A DNA stretch of 30,025 bases from a virus, in the IMG/VR virus record IMGVR_UViG_3300021425_000120, positions 1-30,025 of that record; one strand, written 5' to 3'. Shown piece after piece: positions 7,664 through 16,608 of this stretch. A program made the position numbers and the translations under genes. The number at the start of each line of letters is the position of its first letter. Position 1 is the first letter of the stretch. The notes below the pieces were generated by a model. It was not told where the DNA came from. It searched no databases and saw only the letters and a list, made by a program, of their open reading frames with translations.

Positions 7664-7954
7664 ATGGAATTAAATGTTAAGAACGGGTGTCCGTTACATA
7701 ACTTTGAACCGTGTAAACAATTAGACTGCGCTTGGTTTACAAAACTTGCAGGTAAAAATCCCCAAGGGGGTAAAGAAGTTGAAGAATGGGGCTGTGCAAT
7801 AACTATGCTGCCTCTTCTGTTAGTTGCTCAAACAAATGCTGCTAGAGGAACTCAAGGGGCTGTTGAGTCATTTAGAAATAAAATGGTTACGCAGCAAGAC
7901 GAGTTGTTGCAACTTGCAAAGCAAGGTGATATAGAAACAAAACTTATTGAATAG
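7664..7954 (+). CDS. Conserved Cys-rich phage protein, 96 residues
   Basis: The function is unknown. The N-terminal half has four Cys in the order CPLHNFEPCKQLDC followed by EEWGC (residues 9, 17, 22 and about 44), which could bind a metal ion. The C-terminal half is helical (AVESFRNKM..QQDELLQLAKQ). Small proteins with this Cys pattern are common next to tail genes in marine phages. Metal binding and a virion-assembly role are inferences. It lies between the collar fibre and the 613-residue tail protein with gaps of only 2-3 bases. Confidence 0.65.
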   Translation: MELNVKNGCPLHNFEPCKQLDCAWFTKLAGKNPQGGKEVEEWGCAITMLPLLLVAQTNAARGTQGAVESFRNKMVTQQDELLQLAKQGDIETKLIE

Positions 7955-7956
7955 AT

Positions 7957-9798
7957 ATGGCATCGACAGAAACACAATTTTTTAGTTTAGACTTTCTTCC
8001 TGGTTTTCATAGAGAATCAACCAAGTATGCTGAAGAGGGTAAATGGTTTGATGGAAACCGTGTAAGGTTTCGTGAAGGTAAGCCAGAAAACTTACGTGGA
8101 TATACTAAATTTTCTACAGATAGTATATCAGGTTTTTCTCGTGACATTCTTACATGGACAGATAATAATACTCGTAAGTATGTAGCCTATGGTACTAACA
8201 TACAACTATATGTTGTTCAAAACGAAGACAGAACAGATTCAACTCCCATTGCAACAACAACTAGTGTTTCTAATAACTTTATTACATCTACAGGAACAAC
8301 TAGAGTTAAAGTAAATTTGGGATATTCACCAAGTCAAAATGTTAGCGCAGGAGACAGAATTGAATTTACTGGCGTAGATAATTTTTCAGGAACAAGTGTT
8401 AACGGAACTTTTGCAATTACGTCTGTTAGCGCACAGGATGCTTTTTTTATTAATGCCAATGTTACTGCCACAGCTAATGCTAATAATGTAGGTGGAACTA
8501 ATGGTAAAATAAATCTTTTAATACCAAATGAACCTGCTAATGATATTCAAGGATTGGGTTATGGTGCAGGTGTGTGGAGTGGTCAACAGGCTTGGAACTC
8601 ACCTGCCTCTTCTTCAGATATTGTTTTCCAAGGCGCACAGTGGTCGCTTGACACATTTGGTGAAGACCTACTAGCTTTACGCCGTAAAAGTAAAATTGCA
8701 TTCCTAGATGTTTCACAAAACAATTATACAATTACTCGTGCAAGTATTGTAGGTACTGCACCATATGCAAACAGCTTTATTGTATCTCCTAATGATGGGC
8801 ATGTTGTTTGCTACGGGGCATCTGTTAGTGCTGATGACCCAACTGTTGTACCACTAAGAGTTGCTTGGTCTGACCAAAATAACTTTAGAGTATGGGAGCC
8901 ATCAGCCACTAATACTGCAGGCTCTGTTAACTTGACAGAAGGTTCTCGTATTATTGGTGCATTGCGTTCACGTAATACAATTAATATCTGGACTGACAAA
9001 GCTATGTACATTCAGGACTTTGTAGGAAGTCCATTTATATTTAGATTTACTCAAGTAGGTTCTAACTGTGGTATGATTGGTCCACATGCGGCTGTTGATA
9101 TTGATGGTGTATCTTACTGGATGGGTGACAATAACTTCTACCTGTATGATGGTCGTGTTAATACTATGCCATGCACCATACGCCGACATCTTTTTGATAG
9201 TTTTAATATGACACAAAAAGATAAAGTATATGCAGGTATCAATAGTGAGTTTAAAGAAATTATTTGGCTCTATCCAGAAAATAGTAGCTTAGAACCCAAT
9301 GCTTATGTAATTTATAATTATGAAGAGCAAACATGGGTATATGGTAATCTATTTGAAAATGGTATTACTACTACATATGCAGACCGCAATGTATTTGATA
9401 CTACTATTCTAACAGGACGTACATCTGCTACAGGTGATATGCTTGTATGGAACAACGAGCCTTCTGACATTTACACAGGCGATGGACAAACCTTGACATC
9501 ATTTATTGAATCCTCAGAGTTTGACCTTGACAAGGGTAAGCAGTTAATGTTTGCAGATAAACTAATCCCTGACTACACATTTAGCACAGGAGAGCAGATT
9601 AAGTTTTCTGTTAAGACACGTAGATATCCAGCAGATGATTTCCAAGAAAAAGGACCATTTACTATTAATGCTAATACTCAAAAAGTAAATATGCGTGCAA
9701 GGGGCAGGCAGTCTGTTGTTCGTGTATCTGCAGATGCTGCAGGTCAGTGGCGGTGGGGTTCTGTAAGATTGGCAATGCAACCTGATGGTGAACGGTAA
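7957..9798 (+). CDS. Tail/head-closure structural protein, 613 residues (P22 gp10-like type, tentative)
   Basis: The N-terminus has FLPGFHRESTKYAEEGKWFD followed by GNRVRFREGKPENLRGY, a motif shared by podovirus 'DNA stabilisation' and tail-hub proteins. The body is beta-rich, with repeated strand pairs (SGFSRDILTWTDNNTRKYVA, DTFGEDLLALRRKSKIAFLD, IIGALRSRNTINIWTDKAMY) in which W/G/F recur at blade-like spacing. I read it as a beta-propeller-like tail or head-closure protein. The C-terminal part (ESSEFDLDKGKQLMFADKLI) fits the same family. It is followed by a TAATG junction, so it is coupled to the next gene. A role in closing the head or holding packaged DNA is inferred from the family, and the exact assignment is uncertain. 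Confidence 0.65.
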   Translation: MASTETQFFSLDFLPGFHRESTKYAEEGKWFDGNRVRFREGKPENLRGYTKFSTDSISGFSRDILTWTDNNTRKYVAYGTNIQLYVVQNEDRTDSTPIATTTSVSNNFITSTGTTRVKVNLGYSPSQNVSAGDRIEFTGVDNFSGTSVNGTFAITSVSAQDAFFINANVTATANANNVGGTNGKINLLIPNEPANDIQGLGYGAGVWSGQQAWNSPASSSDIVFQGAQWSLDTFGEDLLALRRKSKIAFLDVSQNNYTITRASIVGTAPYANSFIVSPNDGHVVCYGASVSADDPTVVPLRVAWSDQNNFRVWEPSATNTAGSVNLTEGSRIIGALRSRNTINIWTDKAMYIQDFVGSPFIFRFTQVGSNCGMIGPHAAVDIDGVSYWMGDNNFYLYDGRVNTMPCTIRRHLFDSFNMTQKDKVYAGINSEFKEIIWLYPENSSLEPNAYVIYNYEEQTWVYGNLFENGITTTYADRNVFDTTILTGRTSATGDMLVWNNEPSDIYTGDGQTLTSFIESSEFDLDKGKQLMFADKLIPDYTFSTGEQIKFSVKTRRYPADDFQEKGPFTINANTQKVNMRARGRQSVVRVSADAAGQWRWGSVRLAMQPDGER

Positions 9799-10058
9799 TG
9801 GCTAGTTATCCTAAGTTTCCTATTATGAAACCGCCTAGTGTAGACGAACTGCACACTGATATAAGTCGTTGGGCTAACGAACTTACACGTGAGCTAGATA
9901 CAGAAGACCTGCGTAAAGATAGCGCACCGTCAACAAAGATATATGCTGTGGTTACTATTACTGATATTGGTAGGCCACAACAAGGGGACGTAGCATTTGC
10001 TATTAGTGCTACAAAATTTAAAGGTTACACTGGTTCTGCATGGGTAGACTTCCATTAG
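9798..10058 (+). CDS. Small virion protein, 86 residues
   Basis: This small protein has an N-terminal helical half (PPSVDELHTDISRWANELTR) and a C-terminal beta half (DVAFAISATKFKGYTGSAWV). The last part resembles the short FKGYTGSAWVDF hairpin often found at the end of phage tail proteins. It overlaps the previous stop by one base. A minor tail or adaptor role is inferred from position; no domain is recognised with certainty. A 40-base gap with a promoter-like TATAAT lies before the next ATG. Confidence 0.6.
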   Translation: MASYPKFPIMKPPSVDELHTDISRWANELTRELDTEDLRKDSAPSTKIYAVVTITDIGRPQQGDVAFAISATKFKGYTGSAWVDFH

Positions 10059-10086
10059 GTAGCTGGTATATTTGATATAAATAAGG

Positions 10087-10092
10087 TATAAT
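10087..10092 (+). promoter_or_regulatory. Promoter-like TATAAT box
   Basis: TATAAT lies within GGTATAATAT (10085-10094), the same ten bases as at 6533-6542. No good -35 box is found 16-18 bases upstream (tggtat at 10064-10069 is the best), so it may use a different activator or be a chance match. If active, transcription would start near 10099, on the first ATG, favouring the alternative start at 10144. Confidence 0.3.
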
Positions 10093-10098
10093 ATTACA

Positions 10099-10761
10099 AT
10101 GTATGAGGGTCTTGCAAATATATTACAATTAAAAGGAATGGGTATGACAGAGGATGCTACTGGTTTTCAGCGTGCCTTTCGTCTTAAAGACATGATTCCT
10201 ATTGTAGCTGCACAGGCTATGCCGCAACCAAGGTTAAACATGACTGCTGCTCCTATGCCGCAACCAAGGTTAAACATGACTGCTGCTCCTATGCCGCCAC
10301 AAATGTCTTCTCCTGTGTATAGAGATGAGGGCGGCAAACTTATTGACGGTGGTAAGGTAGATGGTGATGATTATGTTATTGATGCCTACACTGTGGCTGC
10401 ACTTGGCAATGGGTCATCTGATGCAGGTGGTAAGCTTCTTGACCAGTCACTTCCACAAGTACAAAATACTGATGGCAGTAAAGCAGGGATGGTTCAGGAA
10501 GAGATTGGTGATGGTATGTCAGACAATGTGTCATATGAAGTAGCTAATGGTGGTGACATTACAGAGGCACGTATTAGTCAAGACGAATATATTGTAGATG
10601 CAAATCAAGTCAAAAAGCTTGGTGGTGGAAATGTAGAAGATGGCGTTGAACGCCTTGACAAGCTTAGAGAAGAAATAAGACAACAAGCATATGGCACTAC
10701 AAAACAACCCAAACAAATTAGTGCTGCAAGAACATTGCGTGAATTTATGAAGGAAGTATAG
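10099..10761 (+). CDS. Virion protein with duplicated YVIDA motif, 220 residues
   Basis: Two copies of one motif are seen: GDDYVIDAYTVAALGNG (about 89-105) and QDEYIVDANQVKKLGGG (about 161-177), each followed by GG.LLD or G.ERLD. Residues 41-64 are a perfect MPQPRLNMTAAP x2 repeat. The motif, of the form D(D/E)Y(V/I)(I/V)DA..V..LG.G, is one I recall from marine phage structural proteins. The start is uncertain. ATG 10099 has only AAGG upstream, while ATG 10144 (MTEDATGFQ) has AAGGA at 10133-10137 with good spacing and would give 205 residues. It lies just before the two large ejection-type proteins, which suggests it is an inner virion component. The function is unknown. Confidence 0.65.
   Translation: MYEGLANILQLKGMGMTEDATGFQRAFRLKDMIPIVAAQAMPQPRLNMTAAPMPQPRLNMTAAPMPPQMSSPVYRDEGGKLIDGGKVDGDDYVIDAYTVAALGNGSSDAGGKLLDQSLPQVQNTDGSKAGMVQEEIGDGMSDNVSYEVANGGDITEARISQDEYIVDANQVKKLGGGNVEDGVERLDKLREEIRQQAYGTTKQPKQISAARTLREFMKEV
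10219..10290 (+). repeat. Perfect 36-base direct tandem repeat, two copies
   Basis: Bases 10219-10254 and 10255-10290 are identical and encode MPQPRLNMTAAP twice in frame. A degenerate third start (MPPQM) follows. Identity at every base, including third codon positions, suggests a recent slippage duplication, in contrast to the diverged repeats at the left end of the window. Confidence 0.9.
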
Positions 10762-10763
10762 GC

Positions 10764-12845
10764 ATGGGATTTTTTACAAAATTATTAGGCGGTTCAGAAA
10801 AACCTAAACCTTTTGGGGGTGGTTTTGACCCTGCTGTAAAACCTTTTATTGAAAGAGGATTAAAAAACCTAGAATCAGAATATTTAGCTGGTCCAAGAGT
10901 ATATGAAGGAGAACGTGTAGCTGATTTTGACCCTGCACAATTAGCTGCTCAATCATCACTTATTGCGTTGGCTACTGGACAGCCTGATTATTATGCCCCT
11001 GCCGCAAGAAGTATTGAAGAAGCTATTGCTTTATCAAGACAAGCGGTTAGACCTATTACAGCAGCAGAGATAGCTGCTCAACGTAAGCTTCTTGAGCCTA
11101 CGGCAGAAGCACAGCGTCTTGCACAAAGGCAAGCATTTGAAGAGGCAATTCGTGATATTGGTGTTGGCGCAGTTAGTGGAGGTGTTGGCGCAACCACAGG
11201 CGCACGTGCAGATATTTTACGTGGTGGTGCAGCAGGTGAATATGCTCGTAGTATAGCAGATATTGAAGGTGCATTACAAGAACGCTCAATAGCCCAAACG
11301 GAAGCTGAACGAGAAAGGCAAGCACGGCTACCTAGTCAATTAGCAGCCCTTGCACAACAAGGACTTCAAATTGGTCAAGAAGGTTTTGCTGAACAAATAG
11401 AGCGAACTGGTCTTCAAGCTGGTGTAGGCGCAGAAAGACGAGGATTAGAACAGCAACGCATTGCTGCAGAGATGGCTAAGTTTGGAGAGTATGACCCCTT
11501 CTCTCTTTCTCAAAGATATTTGTCAACTGTATATGGCGCACCTACAAGACAAACACAATATACTCAGGAGCCTTCAACTTTCCAAGAACTTGTTGGTATA
11601 GGTACTGTGGTTGGTGGTTTTATGAATAAAGGTGGAGCAGTGCGTAAAAATGCAGGCGGTCCATTACTCCAATTAATAATGTCTAGTGGTGGTGGCAAAG
11701 ATACGACACTAGATGATATAGATAGTGCTATGGCTTCTGTAGGTTCAGCTAATTATGAAAACGGTGGTGGTATATTAAGTAGATTTACCGAACCATTTAG
11801 AAGGGCTTATAATAATACAACAGGTGAGCAGGGTATATTTAGTGAAGAAGAAGAGGACGAAATTAAAGAGATTGAAGATTTTTCTGACGAAATGTTTGGC
11901 ACAGATTATGCCTCTGAAAGAGAACAAAAGAAAAAGAAAAATATTAACCCATCACAAGCTATGTCTTCTGTTGGTAGCAAGACAATAACTCCTAATGATT
12001 CTGTAATGTTTGCCAAACAACGTGCTGCTCGTCAAGCCTTGAGAATGAGTAAAAATGGCGGTGGCATTGCTTCATTACAAACTGGTTCAACTCCCTCATT
12101 ACAGGGTGGGTCAAGTTTTTCTTCTGGAAATATTCCTAGAAATATAAATGAATTAACAAGGGGTTTAAATGACCCTGAAGTTTTAAGAAAAGTCCAACAA
12201 CAAGCAGGGCTTACGCCTGTTTCTACATCTAATGAACCTAATGCTTTTCAAAGAATATTATCTGGTGTAGGTAGTGGTCTTCAAAGTATTGGCTCTGGTA
12301 TTAGAACAGGCGCAAAATACTATGCAGATAACCTTGACCCCTTTGGTCCTGCTGGTGCTAATCTTTCTAGAGAAGAAAGAATAAGAGTGGGTTTGGGCAT
12401 CTTGGCTGCACAACCTGAACTTGGTGAGTCCCCTCTTATAACAACTGCTCGTGGCGCATTACTTGGTTTAACAACTGTAGACGACCTTGATGATACAATT
12501 ACACCTAGAACTGCTGCTGTTCCTTCATCTGAATATGAAAAAATTGACCAAGGTTTTCTTGGTTTACAAAAAACAAGTACCAAGAAAGGTGCTGATATGC
12601 GAAATCAACTTCGCCGTGCTGCCGAAGGTGAAGCTACTGCTGGTATATATGCAGGAACTGTTAGAAATGACCCTGCATCTTATAGAACAGAAGTATTAAG
12701 AATTTATAAACAGAAACTTGATGATATTTATAATTCCACAGAAGATAAAGATATTAGTGTTGAACCTGTAGGTAAAGGGTCTGCTTCTAAAGCTATAGAC
12801 ACTGCATCAGGATTAGCTTCTATGACTCCAAAAGGTAAACAATAG
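10764..12845 (+). CDS. Internal virion/DNA ejection protein, 693 residues (putative)
   Basis: The N-terminus is MGFFTKLLGG, then a Gly-rich FGGGFDPAVKPFIERGL region. Residues about 80-240 are a long Ala/Gln/Glu/Arg-rich helical segment (AQRLAQRQAFEEAI, AERERQARLPSQLAALAQQG), with a Gly-rich break at about 131-158. Three short glycine motifs, NKGG (288-291), ENGGGI (332-337) and KNGGGI (430-435), separate later helices. An acidic run (EEEEDEIKEIEDF, about 361-373) is followed by KKKKN. Large helical, low-Cys proteins between the tail genes and the endolysin match podovirus ejection proteins, which pass into the host ahead of the DNA. No enzymatic domain is seen. The assignment is from context and composition. 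Confidence 0.6.
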   Translation: MGFFTKLLGGSEKPKPFGGGFDPAVKPFIERGLKNLESEYLAGPRVYEGERVADFDPAQLAAQSSLIALATGQPDYYAPAARSIEEAIALSRQAVRPITAAEIAAQRKLLEPTAEAQRLAQRQAFEEAIRDIGVGAVSGGVGATTGARADILRGGAAGEYARSIADIEGALQERSIAQTEAERERQARLPSQLAALAQQGLQIGQEGFAEQIERTGLQAGVGAERRGLEQQRIAAEMAKFGEYDPFSLSQRYLSTVYGAPTRQTQYTQEPSTFQELVGIGTVVGGFMNKGGAVRKNAGGPLLQLIMSSGGGKDTTLDDIDSAMASVGSANYENGGGILSRFTEPFRRAYNNTTGEQGIFSEEEEDEIKEIEDFSDEMFGTDYASEREQKKKKNINPSQAMSSVGSKTITPNDSVMFAKQRAARQALRMSKNGGGIASLQTGSTPSLQGGSSFSSGNIPRNINELTRGLNDPEVLRKVQQQAGLTPVSTSNEPNAFQRILSGVGSGLQSIGSGIRTGAKYYADNLDPFGPAGANLSREERIRVGLGILAAQPELGESPLITTARGALLGLTTVDDLDDTITPRTAAVPSSEYEKIDQGFLGLQKTSTKKGADMRNQLRRAAEGEATAGIYAGTVRNDPASYRTEVLRIYKQKLDDIYNSTEDKDISVEPVGKGSASKAIDTASGLASMTPKGKQ

Positions 12846-12846
12846 T

Positions 12847-15800
12847 ATGACAATAAGTTTTCGCTCACAAGGCTTTCAAGACTTATTTGAACAAATTGAT
12901 GAAAAATATAAAGCTGGTGAGATTCAATCTTACGAAGACATCAACGAGTTTATAAAGGAAGCTGACACAGATATAACTACAGCAGATTTTTTAGATGCTA
13001 ATCTTAAGTTTGACGCTGCTAGAAAGGCAGGTGAGACAGACTTTCGTGCGCTTCAATTATCTGATGAAGACCTTACACTTATACCAGATAAGCTTGTTGA
13101 GTCCTTGGCTCGTACAGGTGGACGTTTTTTAGGTGAGGCTGGTCGTGGTGCTGTAGAATTTGGAGACACTTTTTTACCTGAATATGTTACAAAAACATTT
13201 AGTGATGCTGCTGATTTAGCAGGCGAGTATATACCTGAACCTGTAAAAGAAGCGGCTAATGAATTGCTTGACCCTTATCATGGTGAAGACTTGTTAGCTA
13301 CTGCTGAAGATGTTGGTGGTACTATTGGTTCAATTTTAGTTGGCGGTGGTTTAATTACCAAAACGGCAACAAAAGGGTATAAGGGTGCAAAAACTTTAGC
13401 CCCTGCTATGCGGTCTGTAGTTACAAGGACTAATAGGAAGCTTGGTCGTAGGCCACGTTCTCTTGTAAAGGATGTAGGAAAGGCTACGGCATATGCAGGC
13501 GCAGCTACTATCGTTGCTCCAGAAGAAAACTTAGCTAATATAATTGAAGAGTTTGTTCCTGAGTTAGAAAATGGACAGGAGTTTCTAGATAATAATCCAA
13601 GATTTAAACAGGCTGTTGAAAGCCTTGCTTTAAATCCTGATGATACTGAGGCAGAAAAATATCTTAAAACATTTGGGGCAAACTTAGGATTAAGTGCAGC
13701 CCTTTCTCCTGCATATCTTGCGGCAGCATATCGTAAGCCTATTGGTGAGGCAGCAACTGCTGTTATGACTGTGCCTAGAAAAGGAGTTGAAGCTGTAGAC
13801 ACGGGACTTAAGGCTGTAGGTATTGAGGCTAGAATGCCTTGGCCTTCTTGGTTGTCTTCTCGCTTGGGAGCAGACGACAAAGTTCTTGAACTCCTTGTTG
13901 AACGTCAGGGGGCAGGTAAGGCTGCATTGACTAGAGCAGAAGGGGTTGCCAAAGATTTAGAAGAAGCTATTAAAAAAGAGTACAAAGGAAAGCCGCCCGA
14001 AAACTTAGATGAACTCCTTGATAAAGCCCTTAGAGGTGAAGCTTTTGCTATGTCTTCTTTAAAGGGAAATGTACGTGATATTGTTTTGCAAATGCGTCAA
14101 GGTGTTGATGATTTATCTAAAGAAATTATAGGTGATGCAAAAGGAGAACTCAAAGGAAGAATTAGTAAAAACTTAGGTGTGTATTTAACACGTAGTTATA
14201 ATTTCTTTGATGACCCTAAGTATGCAAAAAAGATTGCTCGTGATTGGCAAAAATATAAAGAACTTAAGAAAAAAGGAAAAAAAGTTGAAGAGTATGACCC
14301 TGATGGTTTATTTACCAGCGCATTACAAGCTATTAAAGAGTCAGGGGCAGAAGACCCTGTGGGTGTAATAAATAAATTAATTGATAAAAGTGGTGCAGGC
14401 GATAAGGGTATTGCAGATATTTTGGATTCTCTAGTTAGGAAACAAAGAAGAACACAAAGTGTTAAGAGTGGTTTAAAAAGAGATGATGGTTTGCCTGAGA
14501 GTATACGAAATCTTTTGGGAGAAGTAAAAAATCCATTTGAAAACTATGTAAAAACTATGGCTAATCTATCAGAGATTACGGCGCAGCAAAGGTTTACAAA
14601 AGATATTGCCAATCATTTAACGAAAAAAGGTTTAGCAACTAGAAGTTCTGCAGACCCAAAGAAGAATAAATTATTAGCAGAAGCTACTGATGAAAAACTT
14701 AGTATGATTTTTGGTGGTAAGGCCGCAGCCCAACTTGATAATCCATTGCAGGGTTTATATGTAACACCTGCATATAAGAAAGCAATTGAAGAAGGTCTTG
14801 AAGTTCCTATTGTAGATAATTCTGGTGTTTTGGGTTGGACACTAAATAAATTTATACGTGCCAAAGGTTTATCTCAAGTAGCTAAAACTGTATTTAGTCC
14901 TGTTACTCATGGACGAAACGTAATGGGTAATACTTTTATGATGTTAGCTAATGGTATGCTTCCAGGTTCTAAATCGAAAGAAGCACTATCTAGTTTAATG
15001 CCACAACGTGCTGTTAAAAAACTACGTGGAATGTCTAATAAAGAATTATCTGATAGAAATGCTAGATATATTGAGTTAGGAATTGCAAATAGTAATGTTA
15101 ATCTAGGTGTTATTAGACGCAACCTTGAAGCATTTGATAAAGACCCTGAAGGTTGGGTAACAAAAGCTGCTCTTTATGTTCCTAAAAAATTAAATGAAAA
15201 AACAATGGAATTGTATCAGGCAGAAGATGATTTCTTTAAAATTGCACACTTTGAAAAAACTCTTGAATATATTAAAAAGTCTGATAAATATAAAGATTTA
15301 CCATTAAAAGAACAGGAACGTATTGCTGCACAGAGAACACGTGACCTTATGCCTAACTACAATCTTGTTCCTCGTGGTCTAAAGCAGTTAAGAAATGCAC
15401 CAATTGGTGACTTTTTGTCCTTCCCTGCTGAGATGACTCGTATCTCAAAAAATCTTATGAAGTATACTATTGATGACATTACAAGTGGTGATACTACACT
15501 AGCTGCTGAAGGTGCTAAACGCTTGGCAGGTATGACTACTGTAACTGTAGGAATTGATGGGCTTGTTGACCTCAGTAAAAATATGGTAGGATTGAGTGAT
15601 GAACAAGAAAATGCAATTAATAATCTAGTAGCACCGTGGGAGTATAATCAGGATAGAATTTATCTTAGTGGATTGAATGAAGATGAGCGTGGTCATAAAG
15701 GTATTGACTATATAAATCTTGGTCCAATTGACCCATTTGCTTTTATTAAAACAGCAGCCAAAGGCGTACATCAATATATTAATTCACCTGAACCTACTAC

Positions 15801-16608
15801 AGCTAAACAAAATGTAGAAATGAATAACCTTGCTTTGAATACATTTAGAAGTACGGTTAGTCCTTTCCTTGCACCATCAATGATTACAGAGGCTCTTGTA
15901 GAATTATCAAATCCTAAAAGATTTACAGATGAGCAAGACCCTCAAGAAAATATAGTACGTGCGCTTGAGCCATTGACTACTTTGTTTACACCAGCTATAA
16001 TAACTGAATTTACAAAACGAATGGAGTATGAAAAAAGTCTAGAAAAAAATCAAGGGTTATATGCAGAAAAAACTGGTCTATATAATTGGCCTGAAGGTGA
16101 TGTAGATGTTCCTGCTTTCTTTGGTTTAAAAGACCAGCGATTAGATTTAACAGCAGGCACAAACTTTGCTGTTCGTCCTGTATTATATGAGATTGAAGGA
16201 GCAGGGTCATCTTTAAATGAATTATTGCGTGACCCTAATTTAACTCAAGAAGATTCCCCAGAAATTGTTCGTAGATATATGAACGCACAAAAAGAAAGAT
16301 TAGGTGGGTATCAAAAACTTAATAGTTTGATACGTGACTATAAAGTTTTGTATGGTGATACGTTTGAGTCTGATTTTCAAAATGCAATTACATTAAATCA
16401 AATGGGAACATTGAGTCCTAATCTTGATAATCACATACAAAATGCCTTGTATGAAGACCCTAATACAGGTGAAATGATTGGTTACTTTGAGCCGTATGTG
16501 TTGCCTCAAACAGACATGCAAACCAGACTACGCTCTCCTATACCCTTCGATACTTTAATTAACATTTATAACAGTTTAAATGGTACAACTATTGAGGAAA
16601 GCCAATAA
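12847..16608 (+). CDS. Large internal virion/DNA ejection protein, 1253 residues (putative)
   Basis: This is the largest gene in the window. It is mostly helical and rich in Lys and Glu. Hydrophobic or Gly-rich stretches occur near residues 155-175 (EDVGGTIGSILVGGGLITKT) and 275-295 (FGANLGLSAALSPAYLAAAY). Residues about 460-480 form a Lys-rich helix (WQKYKELKKKGKKVEEY). The late region has GLSQVAKTVFSPVTHGRNVM, found in large phage internal proteins of the marine podovirus type. No lysozyme or protease motif is seen. Size, position before the endolysin and composition fit an ejection or channel protein analogous to T7 gp16. The ATG at 12847 follows the previous stop by 1 base, and the stop overlaps the endolysin ATG by one base. 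Confidence 0.65.
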   Translation: MTISFRSQGFQDLFEQIDEKYKAGEIQSYEDINEFIKEADTDITTADFLDANLKFDAARKAGETDFRALQLSDEDLTLIPDKLVESLARTGGRFLGEAGRGAVEFGDTFLPEYVTKTFSDAADLAGEYIPEPVKEAANELLDPYHGEDLLATAEDVGGTIGSILVGGGLITKTATKGYKGAKTLAPAMRSVVTRTNRKLGRRPRSLVKDVGKATAYAGAATIVAPEENLANIIEEFVPELENGQEFLDNNPRFKQAVESLALNPDDTEAEKYLKTFGANLGLSAALSPAYLAAAYRKPIGEAATAVMTVPRKGVEAVDTGLKAVGIEARMPWPSWLSSRLGADDKVLELLVERQGAGKAALTRAEGVAKDLEEAIKKEYKGKPPENLDELLDKALRGEAFAMSSLKGNVRDIVLQMRQGVDDLSKEIIGDAKGELKGRISKNLGVYLTRSYNFFDDPKYAKKIARDWQKYKELKKKGKKVEEYDPDGLFTSALQAIKESGAEDPVGVINKLIDKSGAGDKGIADILDSLVRKQRRTQSVKSGLKRDDGLPESIRNLLGEVKNPFENYVKTMANLSEITAQQRFTKDIANHLTKKGLATRSSADPKKNKLLAEATDEKLSMIFGGKAAAQLDNPLQGLYVTPAYKKAIEEGLEVPIVDNSGVLGWTLNKFIRAKGLSQVAKTVFSPVTHGRNVMGNTFMMLANGMLPGSKSKEALSSLMPQRAVKKLRGMSNKELSDRNARYIELGIANSNVNLGVIRRNLEAFDKDPEGWVTKAALYVPKKLNEKTMELYQAEDDFFKIAHFEKTLEYIKKSDKYKDLPLKEQERIAAQRTRDLMPNYNLVPRGLKQLRNAPIGDFLSFPAEMTRISKNLMKYTIDDITSGDTTLAAEGAKRLAGMTTVTVGIDGLVDLSKNMVGLSDEQENAINNLVAPWEYNQDRIYLSGLNEDERGHKGIDYINLGPIDPFAFIKTAAKGVHQYINSPEPTTAKQNVEMNNLALNTFRSTVSPFLAPSMITEALVELSNPKRFTDEQDPQENIVRALEPLTTLFTPAIITEFTKRMEYEKSLEKNQGLYAEKTGLYNWPEGDVDVPAFFGLKDQRLDLTAGTNFAVRPVLYEIEGAGSSLNELLRDPNLTQEDSPEIVRRYMNAQKERLGGYQKLNSLIRDYKVLYGDTFESDFQNAITLNQMGTLSPNLDNHIQNALYEDPNTGEMIGYFEPYVLPQTDMQTRLRSPIPFDTLINIYNSLNGTTIEESQ

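Noticed and set aside
13278-13880. 200-residue minus-strand frame inside the 1253-residue gene
   Set aside because: No known motif, no ribosome site, and fully inside a strong plus-strand gene.
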